A stretch of 41,776 bases of DNA, taken from positions 1 to 41,776 of the forward strand of contig JAGAEA010000030.1 in assembly GCA_017613355.1 (NCBI GenBank), in the 5' to 3' direction. A program made the position numbers and the translations under genes. The notes below the pieces were generated by a model. It did not search any database and was not told the origin of the DNA. It saw only the letters and a list, made by a program, of their open reading frames with translations. Shown piece after piece: positions 34,070-41,776 of the stretch (position 1 is the first letter of the stretch; each line of letters begins with the position of its first letter). The stretch is from Clostridia bacterium. Lineage in GTDB: Bacteria; Bacillota; Clostridia; Oscillospirales; CAG-272.

Positions 34070-35488
34070 ATGGATCATACACAAGGCAACCCCGCAAAGG
34101 GCGGGGAACGGGAGATTTGCACGTTGCGCCTGCGCGCCGGAAACGACCGTTTCGCCAAGGAAACGGGAAGTCGTCGCCGCGCGTATTTTTTGACCTTCGG
34201 TTGCCAACAGAATGAAGCGGACAGCGAAAAACTCGCGGGTATGGCACAGGACATGGGATATGACGTCACCGATACGCCCGACGAAGCCGACCTGATCGTG
34301 GTGAACACCTGCGCCGTGCGGGAACACGCCGAAAAAAAGGCGCTTTCCACCGTGGGGCAGTTCAAGCATCTCAAAGCGAAAAATCCAGCTCTTGTCATCG
34401 CCATGTGCGGGTGCATGGTCTCCCAACCGCACCGCGCGGAAGAGATCAGGCGCCGCTATCCCTATGTGGACATCGTGTTCGGAACGGGGTCGCTCCATCG
34501 CTTCCCGCAGCTTCTCTGTGAGCGAATGGAGAAAAGCAGGCGCGTCCTGTGCCCCGAAGAGGAAACGCTCACCGTGGAAGAGGGCATCCCCGTTCGCCGC
34601 GAGAGCAGTTACCGCGCGTGGGTCTCCATCATGTACGGGTGCAACAATTTCTGTTCCTACTGCATCGTGCCGTATGTGCGCGGGCGGGAGCGGAGCCGCG
34701 AACCCGGGGAGATCATCGCCGAAGTCGAAAAATTGGTTGCCGACGGTTACCGCGATATTACCCTGCTCGGGCAGAACGTCAATTCCTACGGGAAGGGAAC
34801 GGCGGCAGGCTGGGATTTTGCCGATCTGCTTGCCGCGCTTGATCGCATCGACGGCGACTACCGTCTCCGCTTTATGACCAGCCATCCGAAGGACGCGAGC
34901 CGCAAGCTCATCGACGTCATGGCGTCGTCTCGGCACGTGGCGCATCAGTTCCATCTTCCCCTGCAATCGGGGAGCGACGCGATCCTCTCCCGCATGAACC
35001 GCCGCTACGACACGGCGAAATACCTCGAAACGCTCGATTACCTGCGCGAAAAGATCCCCGACGTGACCGTGACGACCGACATCATCGTCGGTTTCCCGGG
35101 CGAGACCGACGAGGACTTTGAGGGAACGCTTGCCATGCTTCGGCGGGCGCGCTTCGATATGATCTTTTCGTTCATCTATTCGCCGCGGAAAGGAACGCCC
35201 GCCGCCGAAATGGCGGAACAGGTTTCCCCCGAGGCACAGCACGAGCGGTTTGACCGTATGCTCGCGCTTCAAAACGAGATCGGAACGGAGAAAAATCAAG
35301 CTCTGCTCGGCGTTCCCGTGCGCGTGCTTTGCGACGGTCCGAGCAAGAACAACCCCGACCTGATGTGCGGGAGAACGGAAGGAAACAAGATCGCCTTTTT
35401 CAAAGGCGAAACCGACGACGTCGGCAAATTCGTCACGTTCCGCGCCGAGCGCGCGGACGCATTCGCCTTTTACGGCGAAAAAATATAA
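34070..35488 (+). CDS. miaB: tRNA 2-methylthio-N6-isopentenyladenosine synthase MiaB
   Basis: Protein of 472 aa. Radical-SAM methylthiotransferase that adds a methylthio group at A37 of tRNAs reading UNN codons. The N-terminal UPF0004 cluster cysteines are at about 45 (FGCQQN), 81 (NTCAVREHA) and 115 (MCGCM). The radical-SAM triad is CNNFCSYC (191, 195, 198). A TRAM domain ends the protein. The start at 34070 follows GAGGTGAGG; an open stretch of 14 codons upstream lacks a site. First gene of an operon ordered as in Bacillus (ymcB-ymcA-...-mutS-mutL). Confidence 0.95.
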   Translation: MDHTQGNPAKGGEREICTLRLRAGNDRFAKETGSRRRAYFLTFGCQQNEADSEKLAGMAQDMGYDVTDTPDEADLIVVNTCAVREHAEKKALSTVGQFKHLKAKNPALVIAMCGCMVSQPHRAEEIRRRYPYVDIVFGTGSLHRFPQLLCERMEKSRRVLCPEEETLTVEEGIPVRRESSYRAWVSIMYGCNNFCSYCIVPYVRGRERSREPGEIIAEVEKLVADGYRDITLLGQNVNSYGKGTAAGWDFADLLAALDRIDGDYRLRFMTSHPKDASRKLIDVMASSRHVAHQFHLPLQSGSDAILSRMNRRYDTAKYLETLDYLREKIPDVTVTTDIIVGFPGETDEDFEGTLAMLRRARFDMIFSFIYSPRKGTPAAEMAEQVSPEAQHERFDRMLALQNEIGTEKNQALLGVPVRVLCDGPSKNNPDLMCGRTEGNKIAFFKGETDDVGKFVTFRAERADAFAFYGEKI

Positions 35489-35516
35489 AACGGAAATCCC
35501 GAAAGGAAAACGAACC

Positions 35517-35909
35517 ATGGAAATTTTCGACCTTGCCGCGAAACTCGGGCAGGCATTGAAAAAGGACGAGCGCCTGATCGCGCTGGAACAGGCGAAAAAG
35601 GCTTACGAAGAGGATGCCGCCCTGCGCCGCGACATGACCGAATACGAGGTTCAGCAAAAGGTGCTTGCCGAGGAGATCACCAAAGGCGAAGGACGCGACC
35701 TGCAACTCGTGGACATGGTGCAGGCACGCATCGACGCATTATATAAACAGATCAACGAAAACCCCGCGTTCTCGGCGCTCGACCGCGCGCAAACCGCCGT
35801 CAACGACCTGATGGCGCGCGTCAATGCCGCGATCACCTATGAGATCACGGGGGAACTCCCCGGGGCGGGCTGCACCCACGATTGCAGTACCTGCGGCGGT
35901 TGTCGGTAA
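35517..35909 (+). CDS. YlbF/YmcA-family regulator with C-terminal cysteine cluster
   Basis: Protein of 130 aa of the YlbF/YmcA family (RicA/RicF in Bacillus). Those proteins form a complex with RicT that carries iron-sulfur clusters and tunes RNase Y-dependent mRNA processing. The first 110 residues are helical (LAAKLGQALKKDERLIALEQAKKAY..., then IDALYKQINENPAFSALDRAQ). The tail CTHDCSTCGGC has four cysteines and could bind a metal or Fe-S cluster. Its place between miaB and mutS matches ymcA in Bacillus. Which of the two paralogues it is cannot be told from sequence alone. Confidence 0.85.
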   Translation: MEIFDLAAKLGQALKKDERLIALEQAKKAYEEDAALRRDMTEYEVQQKVLAEEITKGEGRDLQLVDMVQARIDALYKQINENPAFSALDRAQTAVNDLMARVNAAITYEITGELPGAGCTHDCSTCGGCR

Positions 35910-35939
35910 TATCGAAATCACAGAAAGAGGAACAAGCCC

Positions 35940-38522
35940 ATGACTCCCATGATGGAGCAATATTTCGAAGTCAAAAACCAATATCAGGATTATCTCCTCT
36001 TTTACCGTCTCGGCGACTTCTACGAGATGTTTTTTGACGACGCCGTGGTCGCTTCGCGCGTGTTGGAACTGACGCTCACGGGCAGGGACTGCGGGGAAGC
36101 CGAGCGTGCGCCAATGTGCGGCGTCCCCTTCCATTCGGCGGACGTTTACATCGGGAAACTCATTGAAAAGGGGTATAAAGTCGCCATCTGCGAGCAAATG
36201 GAAGATCCCGCCCTCGCCAAAGGGTTGGTCAAGCGGGACGTCATTCGCGTCATCACCCCCGGCACGTTGATCGAGACCAATCTGCTTTCCGAGCAAAAGA
36301 ACAACTATCTCTGCACGCTCTCCATGGGCGAATTCGAGAGTGGCATCTGCTTTGCCGATATTTCCACGGCGCAGATCTACACCACGTCCTTTTCGGGCGA
36401 GGGCATGGCGGCGCGCATTCGCAACGAACTCGGCACCTATGCCCCGCGCGAGGTGCTCTGCAACATCAGCCGCACGCACATGGGCGAGGTCGGGGAGTAT
36501 CTTTCCGCCCATCCCGAGATCATGCTTTCGGATGGGCAGGCGGCGCGCTTCGCCGCCGACACCTGCCGCGCGACCGTTCGCGAACATTTCGGGGACGGTA
36601 TTCGCGGGGAAGTTTACGCCAATACGCCCATGCTCTGCGCCGTGGGCGCGATGCTGGATTACATCAAAGAAAGCGAAAAGCGGGACATCTCCTATCTCAA
36701 AGAACTGAACGTTTACACCGATGGGCAGTACCTCGAAATGGACGTCAATACCCGCCGCAACCTCGAACTCACCGAGTCCATGCGCACCAAGGAAAAGCGC
36801 GGTTCGCTCCTCTGGGTTCTCGACCGGACGAAAACATCCCCCGGTGCGCGGATGCTGCGAAAATGGGTGGAACATCCGTTGCTTTCGACCGGAGAGATCG
36901 CGCGGCGGCAGGGAGCCGTTTCCGAACTGGTGAAGGAATATATGCTCCGCGAGGAGCTCGGCGACGCGCTTTCGAGCGTGCTCGACCTCGAACGCCTCGT
37001 GACCCGGATCGTTTACGGCACGGCAAACGCCAAAGATCTGCGCGCCGTGTGTTCCACCGTTTCGATCCTTCCCGAGGTCAAAAAACTGCTCGGCGCTTGC
37101 AAGAGCCCGCGCCTTTCGGAAATTTGCGAGGATCTGGACGAGCTCGGGGACGTGATGGAGCGCATCGACAGCGCCATTGCTCCCGACCCGCCGTTCTCGC
37201 TCCGCGAAGGAAAGATCATTCGCCAAGGTTTCAACGCGGACGTGGACAAGCTCCGCGAGATCATGGATCACGGAACCGAATGGGTACGGAAGGTGGAAGC
37301 GGAAGAGCGCGAGAAAACGGGCATCAAAACTTTGCGCATTGCCTATAACCGCGTGTTCGGCTACTATATCGAAGTCACCAATTCCTACAAGGATCTGGTT
37401 CCCGAGGAGTACATCCGCAAGCAGACGCTCACGGGTTCGGAACGCTACATCACTCCCGCGCTCAAAGAAATGGAAAGCACCATTCTCGGCGCGAGCGAAC
37501 GAGTCTGCGCGCTCGAATACGATCTGTTTCAAACCGTTCGCGGCTACGTTGCCGAGCAGAGCGCCCGCCTGCAAAAGGCGGCGGCGCTGCTTGCCGAAGC
37601 GGACGTTTATCTCTCGCTCGCCACGGTCGCCGCGAAGAACAAGTACGTTTGCCCCGAAGTGGACGGAAGCGACGTCATTTCGATCAAGGACGGCAGACAC
37701 CCCGTGGTGGAGCAGTTCGTCAAGGACGCCTATTTCGTTCCCAACGACGCCGAACTCGACACGGGGCGCAATCGCCTCATGCTCATCACGGGTCCGAACA
37801 TGGCGGGGAAATCGACCTATATGCGGCAGGTCGCGCTCATCACGGTCATGGCGCAGATCGGGTCTTTCGTTCCCGCAAGCGAGGCGAGGCTCGGCGTAGT
37901 GGACAAGGTGTTCACCCGCGTAGGTGCTTCGGATGATCTTGCGTCGGGTCAATCTACCTTCATGCTCGAAATGAACGAAGTCTCCTACATCCTCAAAAAC
38001 GCCACGAAGAAAAGTCTCATTATTTACGACGAGGTCGGGCGCGGAACGTCTACGTTCGATGGTATGAGCATTGCCCGCGCGATCATCGAATACACCAACA
38101 GCCGCAAAATCGGCGCCAAGACGCTTTTTGCCACGCATTACCACGAATTGACCTCGATGGAAGAGGAATACGAGGGGATCGTGAACTACCATATCGCCGC
38201 CAAGAAGCGCGGCGAGGGCATCACGTTTCTGCGCAAGATCGTGCGCGGCTCCACCGACGACAGCTTCGGGATCGAGGTCGCGAAGCTCGCGGGGCTTCCG
38301 AACGAAGTCATCAAGCGCGCTCGCGAGGTGCTGACCTCGGTGGAAAAAACCGCCCGCGCGCTGAACACGGCGGAGAACGTTCCCGAAAAGGACGACACGG
38401 TCATTACCATCGAGGATCAGATGAACGAACAGGTGATCGCCGAGCTCAAAGCCGCCGATCTCAATTCGCTCTCGCCCTTTGAATGTATGTCCTTCCTGTT
38501 CGACCTGAAAAAGAAACTGTAA
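35940..38522 (+). CDS. mutS: DNA mismatch repair protein MutS
   Basis: Protein of 860 aa with the full MutS layout: mismatch-reading Phe-x-Glu (F27-Y28-E29 in RLGDFYEMFF), connector, lever and clamp domains, and a C-terminal ATPase with Walker A GPNMAGKST (about 618-626), DEVGRGTSTFDG and ATHYHEL. It recognises base mismatches and small loops after replication and recruits MutL. AGAGGA precedes the ATG. It lies 30 bases after the ylbF-like gene and 29 before mutL. Confidence 0.97.
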   Translation: MTPMMEQYFEVKNQYQDYLLFYRLGDFYEMFFDDAVVASRVLELTLTGRDCGEAERAPMCGVPFHSADVYIGKLIEKGYKVAICEQMEDPALAKGLVKRDVIRVITPGTLIETNLLSEQKNNYLCTLSMGEFESGICFADISTAQIYTTSFSGEGMAARIRNELGTYAPREVLCNISRTHMGEVGEYLSAHPEIMLSDGQAARFAADTCRATVREHFGDGIRGEVYANTPMLCAVGAMLDYIKESEKRDISYLKELNVYTDGQYLEMDVNTRRNLELTESMRTKEKRGSLLWVLDRTKTSPGARMLRKWVEHPLLSTGEIARRQGAVSELVKEYMLREELGDALSSVLDLERLVTRIVYGTANAKDLRAVCSTVSILPEVKKLLGACKSPRLSEICEDLDELGDVMERIDSAIAPDPPFSLREGKIIRQGFNADVDKLREIMDHGTEWVRKVEAEEREKTGIKTLRIAYNRVFGYYIEVTNSYKDLVPEEYIRKQTLTGSERYITPALKEMESTILGASERVCALEYDLFQTVRGYVAEQSARLQKAAALLAEADVYLSLATVAAKNKYVCPEVDGSDVISIKDGRHPVVEQFVKDAYFVPNDAELDTGRNRLMLITGPNMAGKSTYMRQVALITVMAQIGSFVPASEARLGVVDKVFTRVGASDDLASGQSTFMLEMNEVSYILKNATKKSLIIYDEVGRGTSTFDGMSIARAIIEYTNSRKIGAKTLFATHYHELTSMEEEYEGIVNYHIAAKKRGEGITFLRKIVRGSTDDSFGIEVAKLAGLPNEVIKRAREVLTSVEKTARALNTAENVPEKDDTVITIEDQMNEQVIAELKAADLNSLSPFECMSFLFDLKKKL

Positions 38523-38551
38523 AAAATTCCGTAAGAAAGGGGTAACCGCCA

Positions 38552-40582
38552 ATGGGAAAAATCAATGTATTGCCGTTTGCCGTTGCGAACCTGATCGCCG
38601 CCGGCGAGGTCGTTGACCGTCCCGCGTCGGTCATCAAGGAATTGATGGAGAACGCGATCGACGCGGGCGCAACGAACGTGACCGTGGAGATCCTGAACGG
38701 CGGGGTTACCTTTATGCGCGTGAGCGACAACGGCTGCGGTATTTCCCGCGAGGATCTTCCCGTGGCGCTGCGTCGCCACGCCACAAGCAAGATCAAGGAT
38801 CAAACCGACCTGCAATCCATCATCACGCTCGGTTTCCGCGGCGAAGCGCTTGCCGCGATCTCGGCGGTTTCCGACGTCCGCATCATCTCCAAAACAGCCG
38901 AAGCGGAGTTCGGTTCGCTTCTCGAAGCTCCCTGCGGCGGCGAAGTGACCGTTGTGGAACAGGGGTGTTCCAACGGAACCACGGTCATTGTGGAAAATCT
39001 GTTCGGGAAAGTCCCCGCGCGGCGCAAGGTCCTCAAAAAAGATCTGACCGAGTCCATGGCGGTCGGCGCAAACGTGGAAAAAGTGGCGCTTTCGCACCCC
39101 GAAATCGCATTCCGCCTGATCGTGGACGGCAATGTCCGCCTCGAAACGGCGGGTGACGGCGACCTGCTCCACACCATTCATTCCGTGTTCGGCAAGGAGT
39201 TTGCCGCGCGGATGCTCGCGGTCAAGGGCGGGAGCGACGGCATTACGGTCACGGGATACACGGGCAGAAGCGACAACTACAAGCCCAACCGCAACCACGA
39301 AAATTTCTTTATCAACGGCAGATACGTCAAAAGCAAGACGATCATGGCGGCGGTCGAACAGGCGTACACGTCCTATATGCCGCCCGAGCGGTTCCCCTGC
39401 TGTGTGCTTTTCATGGAGATCGACCCCTCGCGGGTGGACGTCAACGTGCATCCTTCCAAACTCGAAGTGAAGTTTTCCAATGAAAAAGCGGTGTTTGAGG
39501 CGGTGTATTATGCCGTGCGGAACGTGCTCGAAAGCAACGTGACACGACCAAATATCAACATCGATTCCGCGCTCAAACGCAATCCGTTCGCCTTCCCGGG
39601 CGGAAAGGTCTCGCAAGCGACCGCGCCCGTGGAGAACAGTCGTCCCGAATCGCTCGGGAGCCGACAGCTTTCCTACGACCTCGGCGGCAGAACCCAACAC
39701 CAGCCGCAGGAGCGCATGACGTCCGAAGAATACCGCAGAACCGCGGAAGCGGGGAACCGACCCGTTCCCCCGCAAAAACCGTCGAAACTGCCCAATGGCG
39801 CCGTGGAAGTGCCGCTGCATGTGGACGTGAAGTTCCCGCCGTCGGTTTCGCCCGACGCGCCCCTGATCGCCGCCGACGCACATACCGCGGAACGTGCGGA
39901 CGTCCCGCGCGCCGAAGCACCCGCGGCGAGAGAAGCGTCCGCGCCGCCCACCGAACCCGAACCGACGCCGTCGCCTCAAACGGACGCGCCGTCTCTGCCC
40001 GAATATCGCATTGTGGGGAGCGCGTTCAATTGTTACGTCATTGTGGAAACGGGCGATAAGCTCCTTCTCATCGACCAGCACGCCGCGCACGAGCGGATTC
40101 TCTTCGAAAAGCTCAAAGCGGGTCTGTATCAAACGCCCGTCGCCTCGCAAATGCTCATGCTCCCCGTGGACACCATGCTGACCGCCGCCGAAGTGGACGT
40201 GCTGAAAGACTACGACGGCGAACTGCACAAAATCGGTTTTGCTCTGCGCTATGCGCGCAATACCGTTTCCGCCGACGCCATTCCAGAGGGGGTGGACCCG
40301 TCGGACGTCGGTTCCATGCTCTCCACCATGGCGGGCAGGCTCATCGACAACACGGGGAGCGTGAAACTCACGCGCGACATCCTCTTTGAAAAGGCGCTTT
40401 ACCAAGCGGCATGCAAAGCCGCGATCAAGGGCGGCAGGGAATATGCCCCCGAACACATCGAATGGCTCGTGAAAAAACTGATGGAATTGCCCGACATCAC
40501 CTTTTGCCCGCACGGTCGTCCCGTGGCATTGGAACTGACCAAGCGGAAACTGGATCAACAATTTGACCGAACGGGCTTTTGA
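38552..40582 (+). CDS. mutL: DNA mismatch repair endonuclease MutL
   Basis: Protein of 676 aa. The N-terminal GHKL ATPase has LIAAGEVVDRPASVIKEL, ENAIDAGA, DNGCGI and GFRGEAL. A proline- and alanine-rich linker (about 350-480) joins the C-terminal domain. That domain has the endonuclease metal motif DQHAAHERILFE (DQHA-x2-E-x4-E, about 508), ACKAAIKGG and CPHGRP, so it belongs to the nicking type found in bacteria without MutH. It takes over from MutS and cuts the strand to be repaired. The last bases lie just ahead of the tgt start with 10 bases between. Confidence 0.96.
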   Translation: MGKINVLPFAVANLIAAGEVVDRPASVIKELMENAIDAGATNVTVEILNGGVTFMRVSDNGCGISREDLPVALRRHATSKIKDQTDLQSIITLGFRGEALAAISAVSDVRIISKTAEAEFGSLLEAPCGGEVTVVEQGCSNGTTVIVENLFGKVPARRKVLKKDLTESMAVGANVEKVALSHPEIAFRLIVDGNVRLETAGDGDLLHTIHSVFGKEFAARMLAVKGGSDGITVTGYTGRSDNYKPNRNHENFFINGRYVKSKTIMAAVEQAYTSYMPPERFPCCVLFMEIDPSRVDVNVHPSKLEVKFSNEKAVFEAVYYAVRNVLESNVTRPNINIDSALKRNPFAFPGGKVSQATAPVENSRPESLGSRQLSYDLGGRTQHQPQERMTSEEYRRTAEAGNRPVPPQKPSKLPNGAVEVPLHVDVKFPPSVSPDAPLIAADAHTAERADVPRAEAPAAREASAPPTEPEPTPSPQTDAPSLPEYRIVGSAFNCYVIVETGDKLLLIDQHAAHERILFEKLKAGLYQTPVASQMLMLPVDTMLTAAEVDVLKDYDGELHKIGFALRYARNTVSADAIPEGVDPSDVGSMLSTMAGRLIDNTGSVKLTRDILFEKALYQAACKAAIKGGREYAPEHIEWLVKKLMELPDITFCPHGRPVALELTKRKLDQQFDRTGF

Positions 40583-40592
40583 AAGGATCACC

Positions 40593-41729
40593 ATGTTTGA
40601 ATTACTGACCACCGACGGCCGCGCGCGGCGCGGCGTCCTTCACACCGTTCACGGCGATATTCAGACCCCCGTGTTCATGAATGTCGGCACCTGCGCCGCG
40701 ATCAAAGGCGGCGTGAACACCATGCAGCTCCGCGAGATCGGCTGTCAGGTCGAGCTCTCCAACACCTACCATCTTCACATCCGCCCGGGCGACGGGCTCA
40801 TCCGCGAAATGGGGGGCTTGCACAAGTTTATGAACTGGGATCGCCCGATCCTGACCGACAGCGGCGGTTTTCAGGTGTTCTCGCTCGCAAACCTGCGGCG
40901 GATCAAGGAAGAAGGCGTGTATTTTGCATCCCACGTGGACGGCAAGCGGATCTTTATGGGACCCGAGGAAAGTATGCAAATTCAGTCCAACCTTGCGTCC
41001 ACGATCGCCATGGCGTTCGACGAATGTGTGGAGAACCCGTCCCCGTATCCCTATTGCAAAAAGAGCATGGAGCGCACCTATCGCTGGTTGGTTCGCTGTC
41101 GCGCCGAAATGGATCGGCTCAACAGTCTGCCCGACACGATCAACCCGCACCAAATGCTTTTCGGCATCAACCAAGGGAGTACCTACGAGGATCTGCGCAT
41201 CGCGCATATGCAGATGATCTCGGAAGTTCCCTGCGAGGGCTATGCCATCGGCGGGCTTGCCGTTGGGGAGCCGACCGAGGAAATGTACCGCATCATCGAC
41301 GCGGTGGAGCCCTATATGCCGAAGGACAAACCCCGCTATCTGATGGGCGTGGGAACGCCCTGCAACATTCTCGAAGCGGTGCACCTCGGCGTGGACTTTT
41401 TCGACTGCGTCATGCCCAGCCGCAACGCGCGCCACGGGAATCTCTTTACCTGGCACGGCAAGATCAACCTCGGCAACGAGAAATACGCCAAAGACCCGCG
41501 ACCCTTGGATGAAGGCTGCGGTTGCCCTTGCTGCCGCAACTATTCGCGCTCCTATCTGCGCCATCTCATCAAAGCGAAAGAATCGGTTGGCATGAGCCTT
41601 TGCGTCACGCACAATCTTTGGTTCTATAACGAGCTGACCGCGAAGATCCGCGAGGCGCTCGACGGCGGGTACTTTGAAGCTTTCTATCGGAAATACCGCA
41701 ACGTCCTCGGCGAGAGGGCAGAGGACTGA
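40593..41729 (+). CDS. tgt: tRNA-guanine transglycosylase
   Basis: Protein of 378 aa. It exchanges guanine 34 for a queuine precursor in tRNAs with GUN anticodons. Motifs: TDSGGFQVFSL (catalytic Asp region), FGINQGSTYEDLR, IGGLAVGEP, GVDFFDCVMPSRNARHG with the nucleophilic aspartate, and the zinc site CGCPCC...RHL. The start at 40593 follows GAAAGG; an earlier in-frame start lies inside mutL. Last gene of the operon in this window. Confidence 0.96.
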   Translation: MFELLTTDGRARRGVLHTVHGDIQTPVFMNVGTCAAIKGGVNTMQLREIGCQVELSNTYHLHIRPGDGLIREMGGLHKFMNWDRPILTDSGGFQVFSLANLRRIKEEGVYFASHVDGKRIFMGPEESMQIQSNLASTIAMAFDECVENPSPYPYCKKSMERTYRWLVRCRAEMDRLNSLPDTINPHQMLFGINQGSTYEDLRIAHMQMISEVPCEGYAIGGLAVGEPTEEMYRIIDAVEPYMPKDKPRYLMGVGTPCNILEAVHLGVDFFDCVMPSRNARHGNLFTWHGKINLGNEKYAKDPRPLDEGCGCPCCRNYSRSYLRHLIKAKESVGMSLCVTHNLWFYNELTAKIREALDGGYFEAFYRKYRNVLGERAED

Positions 41730-41741
41730 AAAACAAGACCT

Positions 41742-41776
41742 TGCGGGCGGGGGCGCTTTTTCTTGCAAAAGGAAAA
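41742..41776 (+). terminator. Start of a further palindrome, cut by the window end
   Basis: AAGACCTTG...GGGGGCGCTTTTTCTTGCAAAAG matches the left part of the palindromes at 25240 and 32113. The right arm lies beyond the window. Confidence 0.45.

Noticed and set aside
35739..40612. Long minus-strand reading frames opposite mutS and mutL
   Set aside because: Shadows of the GC-rich mutS and mutL genes; no recognisable domains and no start signals.

Overview
The window looks like a chromosome segment of an uncultured, GC-rich member of the Clostridia (Bacillota). The signs are the miaB / YlbF-YmcA family gene / mutS / mutL / tgt order, a Mini-ribonuclease III gene, ATP-dependent PEP carboxykinase, strong AGGAGG-type ribosome binding sites, near-consensus sigma-A promoters and tRNAs with encoded CCA. 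Two regions (about 5.1-7.1 kb and 7.4-21.1 kb) are clearly more AT-rich than the rest and are accessory DNA.

Layout. 1-5.1 kb: carotenoid-desaturase-like FAD oxidoreductase, membrane diguanylate cyclase, and a polyol-phosphate SDR dehydrogenase divergent from a DeoR regulator. 5.1-7.1 kb: gene-poor scar region with a tRNA/tmRNA-like 3' end and an XRE regulator gene broken by an in-frame TGA. 7.15-21.2 kb: a roughly 14 kb genomic island. 21.2-25.3 kb: tRNA-fMet and tRNA-Leu (minus strand), radC, then a coupled operon mrnC / cyclophilin / Lrp regulator / aminotransferase. 25.5-29.3 kb: pckA, gap and a WecG/TagA glycosyltransferase. 29.4-32.1 kb: a small accessory module with a ribbon-helix-helix regulator divergent from a BspA-type leucine-rich-repeat lipoprotein and a small unknown gene. 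32.2-41.7 kb: acyl-CoA synthetase divergent from miaB, ylbF-like, mutS, mutL, tgt.

The island is the main item. Seven genes on the plus strand run from one near-consensus promoter: a 70-aa HTH regulator, a Vsr-type endonuclease, an 869-aa DrmE-like protein, a NERD-nuclease/SF1 helicase, DrmA helicase, DrmB (DUF1998) and a C5-cytosine methyltransferase with an added C-terminal HTH (DrmMII). This is a class 2 DISARM anti-phage locus in which the usual DrmC (PLD) gene is absent and a NERD-helicase sits inside the coupled operon, with Vsr and an HTH controller added at the front. The cargo is bracketed by a catalytic-domain-less recombinase protein on the left and a short serine recombinase on the right. 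Outside each recombinase is a cluster of short repeated motifs: six CCAACGATTAC iterons on the right and GGTTAAAAT motifs on the left. The last 31 bp of the tRNA-fMet gene are repeated in direct orientation at the far left, next to what looks like the displaced tRNA terminator, so tRNA-fMet is the probable insertion site.

How the genes may work together: the methyltransferase would mark self DNA, DrmA/DrmB/DrmE and the NERD helicase would act on unmarked phage DNA, Vsr would repair T:G mismatches arising from deaminated 5-methylcytosine, and the small HTH protein may time expression. This is inferred from families and gene order only.
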